This document shows, piece after piece, positions 1 through 9,429 of a stretch of 64,000 nucleotides of DNA. Below the pieces are notes generated by a model, which saw only the letters and a list, made by a program, of their open reading frames with translations, did not search any database and was not told the origin of the DNA. The position numbers and the translations under genes are program-made. This stretch comes from Bradyrhizobium symbiodeficiens (GTDB taxonomy: Bacteria; Pseudomonadota; Alphaproteobacteria; Rhizobiales; Xanthobacteraceae). Each line of letters starts with the position of its first letter. The stretch's first letter is position 1. Where the stretch lies: positions 4,032,501 to 4,096,500 of the forward strand of contig NZ_CP029427.2 of NCBI RefSeq assembly GCF_002266465.3, written 5' to 3'.

Positions 1-541
1 GGACGCTTACCCCGCCGTCCGATTGTGCTAACCCGAGTAGCACCGACGTCGTGGGTAGTGGCTTCCCGGATACCGCCGCGGTCATTGCCTCCAAGGAACC
101 ATCATACGACTGCGTCTCGTCCAACAACGGAATGATGTCAAAGGTCAGTAATTTACTGCCAGGAGAAATGATGGCGTCAGCATCGCTGCGCAGACGCACC
201 TTTGTCGCGCCAGCTAGATAATCACCATCGATTCGTGCGTAGACAAAGGAGGCTGATGCGTCGCCGCGGTTAACCGCCAGGACGCGAAGCGTAGTTCCAT
301 CAATGGACGGTGTTTGTAGAAAGGCGTCTGACCTTGGGGAGTGTAAAGCATTGATAATGACGGGTGCCACTATTCCCAATACAGATAGCAGTGCAGTGAG
401 TAGCGCCAAGACGGTACTCGACACCGAGAACCAACCTCGCCAATCTTGATATGAACCGCAATCTGAACACAGGAGCGCGCCCTGCGGGATATCATTGCAG
501 CATTGCTTACAGCGGACGCTAGACTGATCTTGCTCGCCCAT
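1..541 (-). CDS. Zinc-ribbon membrane protein, C-terminus cut by window edge
   Basis: I do not recognise a named family. Reading back from the ATG at 541, the frame stays open to the window edge for 180 codons. The protein starts MGEQDQSSVRCKQCCNDIP and has two cysteine pairs (CKQC and, about 14 residues on, CSDC), a zinc-ribbon pattern typical of short bacterial zinc-ribbon domains. A single hydrophobic segment (about residues 40-64, VSSTVLALLTALLSVLGIVAP) follows, then a soluble, probably periplasmic, beta-rich part. The zinc ribbon would face the cytoplasm. Codon use is visibly less GC-rich than in the neighbouring genes, which suggests transfer or relaxed selection. The gene lies 105 bases downstream of the MFS gene on the same strand. 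Function is unknown and the 3' end is missing. Confidence 0.7.
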   Translation of the reverse strand, partial: MGEQDQSSVRCKQCCNDIPQGALLCSDCGSYQDWRGWFSVSSTVLALLTALLSVLGIVAPVIINALHSPRSDAFLQTPSIDGTTLRVLAVNRGDASASFVYARIDGDYLAGATKVRLRSDADAIISPGSKLLTFDIIPLLDETQSYDGSLEAMTAAVSGKPLPTTSVLLGLAQSDGGVSV

Positions 542-646
542 ACCAGTCCTCTATATTGCCGATCCAGCTAATCCATAAAACGTGCTTGGAAGCGATCAAA
601 CGATCCACCAACGGCAATTTGCCGCGTGTGGCGCTTAAAACAACTG

Positions 647-1855
647 TTACGCGCGCGCATCCGCCGGTGCGCGCGCCTTGAGCAGCCGCGCGCAGACGAA
701 GCCCAGCACGACCATGATCGCAGCGCTTGCGAACAGGGTCGGCATCTTGCCGGCATGCGCAAGCCCGAGGCCGTAGGCGAGCGGGCCCACCGTCTGCCCC
801 ATGAAGAAGAAGAACGAGTGCAGCGACAACGCAGTCGCGCGCGCCTCGACCGAGAGCTCGCTGGCGAACACCTGCAGGCAGCCATGGGCGATGTAGAAGC
901 CCCATCCCATCACGACGAGGTTGAGCGCCTGCACCTCCCAGCGCGGGCCGAACGCGACGGCGACGAGCTGCGAGGCGACCAGTGCCATGCCCGCAATCAT
1001 CATGCCCTTGACGCCGAGCCATGGCAGCAGGCGCGACACCGTGAGCGTGTAGAACAGGCCGCCGACCGCAAAGCCCGCGATGACCACACCTGCGATCGAC
1101 AGCGAGGTCTGCCCGAGCTCGAACAGGAACGAGGCGATGTAGGGAAACAGGCCGAGCACGCAGCAGCCTTCGACGAACACCGCCGAATAGCAGACATAGG
1201 CGTTGGGGTTGGTGAAGATGGTGCGGTAGCCGGCCTTCAGCGCCGACAGGCTTGTCTTCGGCGGATGCTTGACCTTGGCGCCATGAAAGCCCGCGGCAAC
1301 GGCGATCGACGCCACGATCACGAGCCCACCCAGCACCGCGAGCACGCCGCGCCAGCCGAGGAAATCGCCGATCAGGCCGGAGGCCGAGGCGCCGAGCAGA
1401 TTGCCGGTCATCGCGCCGGCCAGCGTGCGGCTGATCGCGACCTGGCGTTTCTCGGGCCCGACGAGATCGCTGGTCAGGCTGAGCGCCACCGGAAACACGC
1501 CGCCGGAGCCGATGCCGGCGAGGATGCGGGTCGCAAACAGAACCGGGAACGAGGTCGAGAATGCGCCCAGGATGTTGGCAAGGCCGAGCAGCGCGAGGCA
1601 GCCGATCATCAGCCGGGTCTTGCCGAACAGATCGGCGGCGGCGCCGACGATCGGCTGGATGATCGAGAAGGTGAAGGCGAACACCGCGGCAAAACCCGCG
1701 GCGGTGGCGATGCTGACGCCGAAATCCTCGGCGACGTGCGGCAGCACCGGATCGAGCGCACGTGCCGAAAGCGCTGCGGCGAAGCTTGCGCCCGATATGA
1801 CGTAGAGGGCCGTCGGCAAGCCGGGATCGTGCGGCGGCGCCTCGCCTTGCTGCAT
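647..1855 (-). CDS. MFS transporter (drug/metabolite efflux type)
   Basis: This is a 402-residue major facilitator superfamily permease with about 12 hydrophobic segments, acting in the inner membrane. The family loop signature is visible near residue 70 (AADLFGKTRLMIG, the GxLaDrxGrr-type motif between helices 2 and 3), and the helix-4 arginine motif is in FATRILAGIGSGGVFPVAL. The substrate cannot be read from sequence; the overall shape resembles arabinose/multidrug exporters. The ATG at 1855 is chosen because it gives a normal N-terminus and shares its A with the kdsA stop codon (TGATG), so the two genes are translationally coupled. A longer frame upstream only reads through kdsA and is not real. 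Confidence 0.88.
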   Translation of the reverse strand: MQQGEAPPHDPGLPTALYVISGASFAAALSARALDPVLPHVAEDFGVSIATAAGFAAVFAFTFSIIQPIVGAAADLFGKTRLMIGCLALLGLANILGAFSTSFPVLFATRILAGIGSGGVFPVALSLTSDLVGPEKRQVAISRTLAGAMTGNLLGASASGLIGDFLGWRGVLAVLGGLVIVASIAVAAGFHGAKVKHPPKTSLSALKAGYRTIFTNPNAYVCYSAVFVEGCCVLGLFPYIASFLFELGQTSLSIAGVVIAGFAVGGLFYTLTVSRLLPWLGVKGMMIAGMALVASQLVAVAFGPRWEVQALNLVVMGWGFYIAHGCLQVFASELSVEARATALSLHSFFFFMGQTVGPLAYGLGLAHAGKMPTLFASAAIMVVLGFVCARLLKARAPADARA

Positions 1856-2703
1856 CAGCGCGGGCTCTTTGCCAGAGCGTCGAACGCCATCAGCCTTGCG
1901 ATCAGCCCCTCGAACTCGCGCAGCGGCACCATGTTGGGGCCGTCCGAGGGCGCACGGTCCGGGTCGGGATGGGTCTCGATGAATACGCCGGCGACCCCAA
2001 CGGCAACGGCCGCGCGCGCCAGCACCGGTACGAACTCGCGCTCGCCGCCCGAGGAGGCGCCCTTCCCGCCCGGCTGCTGCACCGAATGAGTGGCGTCGAA
2101 GATCACGGGCGCGCCGGTGGTGCGCGCCAGGATCGGCAATGCGCGCATGTCGGAGACCAGCGTGTTGTAACCGAAGGATGCTCCGCGCTCGGTGACGAGC
2201 ACGTTCGGATTGTTCGCGCCGGTGATCTTGCTCACGACATTGGTCATGTCCCAGGGCGCCAGGAACTGGCCCTTCTTGACATTGACGACCTTGCCGGTCG
2301 CGGCAGCAGCGAGCAGCAGATCGGTCTGCCGGCACAGGAAGGCAGGGATCTGCAACACGTCCACCGCCTGCGCCACCTCGGCGCATTGCGCGGCATCGTG
2401 CACGTCGGTCAGGACAGGCAGGCCGAGCGAGGCGCGGATCTCGGCGAAGATCGGCAGCGACTGCGCGAGGCCCAGTCCGCGCGCAGCCGACGCGCTGGTG
2501 CGGTTGGCCTTGTCGAAGGAGGTCTTGTAGACGAGGCCGATCTTCAGCCGCGCGGCGATCTCCTTCAGCGCGGAAGCCACCTCAAGCGCATGCTGACGGC
2601 TTTCGAGCTGGCAAGGTCCGGCAATGATCGAGATCGGCAGATCATTGCCGAACTTGACCGTGCCAATGGTGACGACCGGCGCCGCCGAATGCGAAGAGCT
2701 CAA
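1855..2703 (-). CDS. kdsA: 3-deoxy-D-manno-octulosonate 8-phosphate synthase
   Basis: KdsA condenses phosphoenolpyruvate with arabinose 5-phosphate to make Kdo-8-phosphate, the precursor of the inner-core sugar of lipopolysaccharide. The TIM-barrel signatures are present: the IAGPCQLES phosphate/PEP loop, KTSFDKANRTS, the LPVLTDVHD strand, QIPAFLCRQTDLL, and the DATHSVQQPGG segment. Starting at the TTG at 2703 (MSSSHSAAPVVTIG) gives 282 residues, the usual family length, with GAGGGA six bases upstream; a TTG at 2754 would add 17 arginine-rich residues and is less likely. No in-frame ATG exists near the start. The gene is coupled to the downstream MFS gene by a one-base overlap, while the rest of lipid A synthesis is about 40 kb away. 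Confidence 0.95.
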   Translation of the reverse strand: MSSSHSAAPVVTIGTVKFGNDLPISIIAGPCQLESRQHALEVASALKEIAARLKIGLVYKTSFDKANRTSASAARGLGLAQSLPIFAEIRASLGLPVLTDVHDAAQCAEVAQAVDVLQIPAFLCRQTDLLLAAAATGKVVNVKKGQFLAPWDMTNVVSKITGANNPNVLVTERGASFGYNTLVSDMRALPILARTTGAPVIFDATHSVQQPGGKGASSGGEREFVPVLARAAVAVGVAGVFIETHPDPDRAPSDGPNMVPLREFEGLIARLMAFDALAKSPR

Positions 2704-2826
2704 GGCCAATCCCTCGTTTCGGCGCGACCATAGCCGCGATCGGGGTCGGATCAACCCTATTCGCCCGGGACTGCTTGAATATCAGGGTTGCGCCGGGGCT
2801 CCCCGGCGCCTCTCTCGCAGGAGCTG

Positions 2827-3153
2827 CTACTTGACCGAGGAGAACGCGGTCGGCGTCAGGATCTGGCTGACGATGTTGCCGACGATCTGGCCGTCGGCTT
2901 CGCTCTCGGCGCGGGCTTTCATCCAGTCCGGATCGGCCATGAACGCAGCCCACTTCTTCTCGCGCTCGGCGAGCGAGTCCCAGGCCAGGAAATAGGTCAG
3001 CTCCTGGTTGGAGTCACCGATCAGCGTCGTGAAGAAGCCGGCCTGCCTGATGCCGTGATTCTCCCAGATCTTCAGCGTGGCAGTCTCGAATCGCTTCAGA
3101 AGCGCCGGCAGCCGGCCTGGCACGCAGCGATAGACACGCATTTCGTAGATCAT
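2827..3153 (-). CDS. NIPSNAP family protein
   Basis: This is a 108-residue protein of the NIPSNAP family, dimeric alpha/beta-barrel proteins of uncertain biochemical role. It begins MIYEMRVYRCVPGRLPALL, the typical first strand and helix, and ends with the family's second half (FFTTLIGDSNQELTYFLAWDS, EREKKWAAFMADPDW). The frame is open for 43 more codons upstream, but the ATG at 3153 starts exactly at the conserved domain and has AGGA about seven bases upstream. It stands alone between kdsA and the response-regulator gene, which is transcribed the other way. No signal peptide is visible. Confidence 0.85.
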   Translation of the reverse strand: MIYEMRVYRCVPGRLPALLKRFETATLKIWENHGIRQAGFFTTLIGDSNQELTYFLAWDSLAEREKKWAAFMADPDWMKARAESEADGQIVGNIVSQILTPTAFSSVK

Positions 3154-3277
3154 TCGTTCCTCCAAGCTTATTGCGCGCCGGTTATAGCGGCTGGCCCCCG
3201 CGGTGTCTTGAGCAGCGCCCGGCCGCCCCGGCGGCGTTCTGCGCATGGCTTGCGCGACCAGCGCTGCGCCGGACTCC

Positions 3278-3294
3278 CGCAATGCTGCCGCAAT
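3278..3294 (+). promoter_or_regulatory. Direct-repeat operator upstream of the response-regulator gene
   Basis: The sequence CGCAATGCTGCCGCAAT contains two copies of CGCAAT with an 11-base period, the layout bound by OmpR/PhoB-family dimers. It ends 43 bases before the response-regulator ATG. The same 17-mer with one spacer change occurs at 5410-5426. The binding protein is inferred to be the adjacent regulator. Confidence 0.55.
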
Positions 3295-3337
3295 GATCGG
3301 GCCGCTACAAAGGCCTTGCAGTTCGGGGGCCTTTCAC

Positions 3338-4012
3338 ATGCGGATCTTGCTGGTCGAGGATGAAGCGGAAATGGCCGGCGCGCTGGCCTCGGCGCTGAAG
3401 CGCTACGACATGGTGGTGGACCACGCCCCCACGCTTGCGGACGCGGAGGAGGCCATTTCCGCCGACGTCCATGTCGCGGTCCTGCTTGACCGCCAGCTCC
3501 CGGACGGCGATGGCCTTGCCCTGATTCCAAAGCTTCGCGCGCGAGCCGGCGGGGTGCCGATCATCGTCCTGACTGCACGTGGCGAACTCGCCGACCGCGT
3601 CGCCGGGCTCGATAGCGGGGCCGACGACTATCTGGCAAAGCCGTTCGCGGTCGAGGAACTGCTGGCACGGCTGCGCGCCGTGCTGCGGCGGCCCGCGGGC
3701 CTGTCCCCCGATGTCATCCGCGCCGGCCGCCTCGCCTTCGACCTCGGCCATCGCGAAGCCAGCATCGACGGTCAGCCTTTCGAGCTCCCGCGGCGCGAGC
3801 TGCTAGTGCTCGAGGCCCTGATCCGCCGCCTGGGCCGAACCGTGCTACGCTCGGCGCTCGAAGAAGCGGTCTACAATTTCGACGACCAGGTCCAGTCGAA
3901 CGCGCTGGACACACACATCTCGCGATTGCGCCGCAAGCTTGCCGAGGCGGATGCCGGTGTCGAGATCCACGGCATTCGCGGGGTCGGCTATCTGCTGAAG
4001 AAACAGCCATGA
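3338..4012 (+). CDS. OmpR/PhoB-family response regulator
   Basis: This is a 224-residue two-component response regulator. The receiver domain (about 1-115) has the acidic pocket (VEDE, residues 6-9), the phosphoryl-acceptor Asp51 in LLDRQLPDGDG, Thr79 and Lys101 in KPFAVEELLARLRAVLRR. The C-terminal winged helix (about 125-224) ends with HISRLRRKLAEADAGVEIHGIRGVGYLL, a typical recognition helix and wing (only part is written contiguously in databases under trans_reg_C). The ATG at 3338 is chosen because it starts directly at the receiver strand MRILLVEDEAE; upstream codons look non-coding. Its stop overlaps the start of the kinase gene (ATGA), so the pair is co-translated. A direct-repeat site just upstream suggests autoregulation. 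Confidence 0.93.
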   Translation: MRILLVEDEAEMAGALASALKRYDMVVDHAPTLADAEEAISADVHVAVLLDRQLPDGDGLALIPKLRARAGGVPIIVLTARGELADRVAGLDSGADDYLAKPFAVEELLARLRAVLRRPAGLSPDVIRAGRLAFDLGHREASIDGQPFELPRRELLVLEALIRRLGRTVLRSALEEAVYNFDDQVQSNALDTHISRLRRKLAEADAGVEIHGIRGVGYLLKKQP

Positions 4013-5385
4013 GCAGGCACGACGATCCCTATTGCCTGCGCTCGCGGCTGAGCTGGCGCCTGCTCTGGCTCCAGGCTGCGCTGCTGGTGGCGCTCGTAGC
4101 CGTCGTGGTCGGAGCATTGTGCGCGTCGGGTTTCGTGCTCGCCGAGCGCGACGAGGATCGCGTGATCGACGTGGTTCAGCGCGCGCTCGCGCGCGACGGC
4201 CAGGGCAGCTTGACCCTGCGGTCAACGGCTGAACTGAAACAATTGCGCAGCGAAACGCCCGACCTCTGGTTCCTGGTCCGCGACCGGCAGGGACAGTCGC
4301 TCACCGAAGGTGCCGCGCCCGCCGAATTTGCGGCGATAGGCGGCGGCCTCGACCAGATCAGCCAGGCGCGGCTCGGCTGGCAGCTTTTCGAGGACGATCC
4401 GCGCAAGCCGGCGGCGCGGCTGAAGCGTGTCGACACTGAGGCCGGCAATGTGCAGATCATCACGGCGACGCAAGGACGGCTGACAGGCGCCAAGGCGCTG
4501 GTCATGACTTCGCTCGCGTTTCTCGCCATTGCCTTGCCCGGCCTCTTGCTGATGGGAACGGCGACCTTCATAGCGACACCGATGATCGTGCAGCGCGCAT
4601 TCAGAGGGCTCGACACGACGGCGGACCAAGCACGGCGGATCGACATCCATCAGCGCGGCGCACGGCTGTCGGTGGACCGGATTCCGCTGGAGGTCGTACC
4701 GCTCGTAACTGCGGTCAACGACGCTCTTGCGCGGCTCGACCAGGGCTATGCGCGCCACAAGCGTTTCGTCGCCGACGCCGCGCACGAGCTGCGCACGCCG
4801 ATCGCAATCCTGAACACGCGGCTGGAGTCGCTAGCCCCGGGGCCGGACAAGACCCGCCTGCTGGAGGATACCGCGCGGCTGGCCACGCTCGCCGAGCAAT
4901 TGCTTGACATCCAGCGGCTCGACCGCTGCGGCCATCCGTTCACGCGTGTCGACCTCGTCGTGATCGCGCAATCCGCCGCCGCCGATCTCGCGCCGTTGGC
5001 AATTGCCGCAGGTTACGAGCTGGCGCTCGATGCGCCCGCGACGCCGATCGAGACCATCGGTGATCCGGCCGCGCTTGAGCGCGCTCTGACCAATCTCGTG
5101 CAGAACGCGATTCAACACGGCCCCCGCCGCGGCACGATCGGCATTCGCATCAGCAAGCCTGCCTGCATCGAGGTCACTGACGAAGGCGCCGGCATTCCCG
5201 CGGCTCAGCGCGAACAGATATTCGAGCCGTTCTATCGGCTCACTCCACTCGATCGCGGCGCCGGCCTCGGCCTCAATATGGTGCGCGAGATCGTGCTCCT
5301 GCATGGCGGCCAAGTCTCGGTCACCGACGGCGCGGACGGCGGCACCGGCTTCAGGATCACGCTGCGGCCAAGCCCGCAGAGTTGA
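4009..5385 (+). CDS. Sensor histidine kinase
   Basis: This is the 458-residue membrane histidine kinase partner of the upstream regulator. It has a transmembrane helix at about 18-42, a periplasmic region of about 120 residues without a recognisable domain, and a second helix at about 164-190. A HAMP-like linker leads to the phosphoacceptor helix with His259 in RFVADAAHELRTPIAIL. The ATP-binding domain carries the N box (ALTNLVQNAIQHGP), the G1 box (VTDEGAGIP), the F box (FEPFYR) and the G2 box (GAGLGLNMVREI), so it should be active. The start overlaps the regulator's stop codon by four bases. The organisation resembles QseC/TctE-type kinases; the signal is unknown. Confidence 0.92.
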   Translation: MSRHDDPYCLRSRLSWRLLWLQAALLVALVAVVVGALCASGFVLAERDEDRVIDVVQRALARDGQGSLTLRSTAELKQLRSETPDLWFLVRDRQGQSLTEGAAPAEFAAIGGGLDQISQARLGWQLFEDDPRKPAARLKRVDTEAGNVQIITATQGRLTGAKALVMTSLAFLAIALPGLLLMGTATFIATPMIVQRAFRGLDTTADQARRIDIHQRGARLSVDRIPLEVVPLVTAVNDALARLDQGYARHKRFVADAAHELRTPIAILNTRLESLAPGPDKTRLLEDTARLATLAEQLLDIQRLDRCGHPFTRVDLVVIAQSAAADLAPLAIAAGYELALDAPATPIETIGDPAALERALTNLVQNAIQHGPRRGTIGIRISKPACIEVTDEGAGIPAAQREQIFEPFYRLTPLDRGAGLGLNMVREIVLLHGGQVSVTDGADGGTGFRITLRPSPQS

Positions 5386-5409
5386 TCAATTTACCTGCCC
5401 TTCGCGCAG

Positions 5410-5426
5410 CGCAATGCTGTCGCAAT
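5410..5426 (+). promoter_or_regulatory. Second copy of the direct-repeat operator, upstream of the PmtA-like gene
   Basis: CGCAATGCTGTCGCAAT differs from the site at 3278-3294 only in one spacer base. It lies 24 bases after the kinase stop codon and 68 bases before the methyltransferase ATG, so it could give that gene its own regulated promoter. Confidence 0.5.
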
Positions 5427-5494
5427 CCACGCCCGCCAAGGTGCTTCCGCATCACCTCTGATCCCCGAGGTGCAATCGAAATGCCGGAGTGCGC

Positions 5495-6126
5495 ATGCCC
5501 AACGATTTTCTCTCCTTTTTCGTGTCCTGGATGTCTTCGCCGCGCCGGGTCGGCGCCATCGCGCCATCGGGCGCGGCGCTTGCTGATCTCATCACGCGCG
5601 AGATCACCGCGAAGACCGGCCCGATCCTCGAGCTCGGCCCCGGCACCGGCGCATTCACCTACAAGCTTCTGAAACGCGGCGTCAGGCCACAGGATCTCAC
5701 GCTGATCGAGTACGGCTCGGATTTCATGAAGCTCTTGCAAATGCGCTTTCCCGGCGCGCGCGTGCTGTGGATGGATGCGGCGCGGCTGGCGACGGAGCGC
5801 CTCTATGTCGGCGCACCCGTCGGCGCGGTCGTGAGCGGGCTGCCGCTGCTCAACATGTCGACGCGCGAGGTCGTCTCGATCCTCGGTGGCGCGTTCAATT
5901 ACGTGCGCCCCGGCGGCGCCTTTTACCAGTTCACCTACGGCGTGAGCTGCCCGATTCCGCGGCCCGTGCTCGACCGTTTGGGCCTGCGCGCAACACTGGT
6001 GGATCGCGCCTATCTGAACGTGCCGCCGGCCGCCGTCTACAAGCTCACGCGTCGCCCGCAGATGACGCTCATCACGGGATCGCCGCCCCCCGACGCATCT
6101 GCGCCGGCCCCAGCGGAAGCCGATTG

Positions 6127-6130
<4 letters not shown>
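5495..6130 (+). CDS. PmtA-like phospholipid N-methyltransferase
   Basis: This is a 211-residue class I SAM-dependent methyltransferase of the rhizobial PmtA type, enzymes that methylate phosphatidylethanolamine toward phosphatidylcholine at the inner membrane. The N-terminal stretch FFVSWMSSPRRVGAIAPSG matches the family's membrane-association region, and ILELGPGTGAFTYKLLKRG is the SAM-binding motif I. LIEYGSDFMKLL supplies the acidic residue for the ribose, and VVSGLPLLNM corresponds to motif IV. Bradyrhizobium carries several such paralogues (PmtA, PmtX), and which one this is cannot be decided here. The ATG at 5495 is preferred to a GTG two codons earlier. It follows the two-component genes by 109 bases and overlaps the convergent pyrG by four bases. 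Confidence 0.82.
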
Positions 6131-7758
<1,628 letters not shown>

Positions 7759-7884
7759 GGGACTTAACCTCTAATCCCCAAAATTCGATTCGCCAAAGCG
7801 ATTCGTATTCCGCCCCAAAGATTTTGCGGGCCTGTGGGTGAGCCAAAACTAAGAGTGGTGACAGTGCCTTGATGGGGATTGTTG

Positions 7885-7912
7885 ATGCAGGACGGTAGCC
7901 ACCGCCCTGCAT
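7885..7912 (-). other. Hairpin between secG and pyrG
   Basis: An inverted repeat (ATGCAGG, one mismatch, CGGT, four-base loop, then the complement) lies 12 bases after the secG stop codon. It has no T-run on the minus strand, so it is more likely an mRNA-processing or attenuating structure than a strong terminator. Confidence 0.4.
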
Positions 7913-7924
7913 GGCGCCCCTGCT

Positions 7925-8311
7925 TTATTGCGAGCGAGGCACCTGCGGGCCGCTCGGAGCCGGCGCCTGTTGCTGCTCGTCGGCCTTCTTCAGCGAATCC
8001 AGGATGCCGCCCGACGTCGGCGGCGCGATCGGCGATCCGCCGGCCGGCTGGCCCTGCGACGCCGGCGTGCCGATGATCGAGGACGGCGCGCGGCTGTAGC
8101 CCGCATGCCAGGACAGGAACATGCTGGTGAGGAAGAAACCCGCGGCGAGGATCGCGGTGGTCCGCGTCAAGAGGTTGGCGGTGCCGCGGCTCGACATGAA
8201 GCCTGCGCCGCCGCCCATGCCGAGGCCGCCGCCTTCCGACTTCTGGAGCAGGACAGCGCCGATCATGACGGCGACGATCATGAGATGGATGACGATGACA
8301 ACGGTCTGCAT
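7925..8311 (-). CDS. secG: Preprotein translocase subunit SecG
   Basis: SecG is the small non-essential subunit of the SecYEG protein-export channel. The 128-residue protein has the two expected membrane helices (about 2-21 and 52-70). Between them lies the family signature VLLQKSEGGGLGMGGGAG, the glycine-rich cytoplasmic loop. The C-terminal 50 residues are a low-complexity Ala/Pro/Gln/Ser tail, longer than in Escherichia coli, as is common in rhizobia. The ATG at 8311 begins directly at the first helix. It lies between tpiA and pyrG on the same strand, a gene order frequent in this group. Confidence 0.95.
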   Translation of the reverse strand: MQTVVIVIHLMIVAVMIGAVLLQKSEGGGLGMGGGAGFMSSRGTANLLTRTTAILAAGFFLTSMFLSWHAGYSRAPSSIIGTPASQGQPAGGSPIAPPTSGGILDSLKKADEQQQAPAPSGPQVPRSQ

Positions 8312-8450
8312 AGTATCCTTCCGTCACAAGCGGGCGGCGCCTGACGGCGGCCGATCGCGCTTCGCGGGTTTTCCTGAAGTTGCGCGGTGTTACACGATCA
8401 GACCGGCCATTGCCACCCCCGATCGGCCCCGGCGGCGCCGTGGGGTTTAG

Positions 8451-9206
8451 CTAGGGGCAGCCCTTCGCAATCGCAAGGAAATCGGCCGCCTTCAGGCTAG
8501 CGCCGCCGACCAGCGCGCCATTGACGTTCTTGACCGCCATCAGCTCGGCCGCATTCGAGGGCTTGACCGAGCCGCCGTAGAGGATGCGCATGCTGGCACC
8601 ATCGGCCTTGAACCGCGAGGTCAGGAACTCCCTGATAAACCCATGAATTTGCTCGACATCCCGGGTCGTGGGGGTGAGCCCAGTGCCGATCGCCCAGACC
8701 GGCTCATAGGCCACGACGAGATTCGCGGCCGTCGAGCTCTCAGGCAGGGAGCCGGCGAGCTGCCCGCCGAGGATCTCCAGGGTCTGGCCGGCGTCGCGCT
8801 GGGCTTGGGTCTCGCCGATGCAGACGATCGCCGTAGCCCCGGCGCGCCAGGCGGCCTCGGTCTTCTGCCTGACAAGCGCATCGTCCTCGCAATGGTCGGC
8901 GCGGCGCTCGGAATGGCCGACGATGACGGCGCTCGCCCCCGCGTCCACCAGCATTTCGGCGGCGATATCGCCGGTGTGGGCACCGGAGGCCTTGGGATGG
9001 CAATCCTGGGCCCCCACCGCGACCTTCTTGCCACGCGCCTTGTCGGCGAAGGCGGCAATCAGGGTCGCGGGCGGACAGACCAGCAGATCGGCCTTGCCGG
9101 TCACCTCGGCGGCGCGGTCGAGCATGGCGTCGAACTCGGCAGCCTGGGCCTTCAGGCCGTTCATTTTCCAATTGCCGGCGATCAGGGGGCGGATGGCGTC
9201 GGTCAT
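8451..9206 (-). CDS. tpiA: Triosephosphate isomerase
   Basis: TpiA interconverts dihydroxyacetone phosphate and glyceraldehyde 3-phosphate in glycolysis and gluconeogenesis. The 251-residue TIM barrel shows the substrate lysine in AGNWKMNG, the electrophilic histidine in VIVGHSERR, the catalytic glutamate in VAYEPVWAIGTG, and the phosphate-binding ILYGGSVKPSNA and ALVGGASLK loops. The ATG at 9206 starts at the usual place, 12 residues before the Lys motif (MTDAIRPLIAGNWKMNG). It is the first gene of the tpiA-secG-pyrG run and is divergent from the PpiD-like gene, with 223 bases between them holding both promoters. Confidence 0.98.
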   Translation of the reverse strand: MTDAIRPLIAGNWKMNGLKAQAAEFDAMLDRAAEVTGKADLLVCPPATLIAAFADKARGKKVAVGAQDCHPKASGAHTGDIAAEMLVDAGASAVIVGHSERRADHCEDDALVRQKTEAAWRAGATAIVCIGETQAQRDAGQTLEILGGQLAGSLPESSTAANLVVAYEPVWAIGTGLTPTTRDVEQIHGFIREFLTSRFKADGASMRILYGGSVKPSNAAELMAVKNVNGALVGGASLKAADFLAIAKGCP

Positions 9207-9429
9207 GTCAATTTCCAGCAAAATGAGGTTTGCGCATGCGCTAGCAGAGGACCTGCGGCAGTTCCAGAGACGAGAGACCTTTAACCGCAGCCGCAAACGG
9301 TCGCCGGACCCGAGGTTGCGGGGGGAAAGCCGCCACTTTATGATGATTGATCAATTTTGTGACGCGCTTTTGCTGAATCTGCATTAAGACGCGCTCCCGT
9401 TCCCCTCCTGCTCAAACAAGTTGGACCAA

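Noticed and set aside
626..2089. A 487-codon plus-strand frame opposite the MFS and kdsA genes
   Set aside because: Same antisense composition (Arg, His, Glu, Gln rich), no family features, and two well-supported genes lie opposite.
9345..9360. ATTGATCAAT near the tpiA/ppiD promoters as a FixK/FNR box
   Set aside because: The FixK/FNR site needs TTGAT-N4-ATCAA; here the half-sites abut with no spacer.
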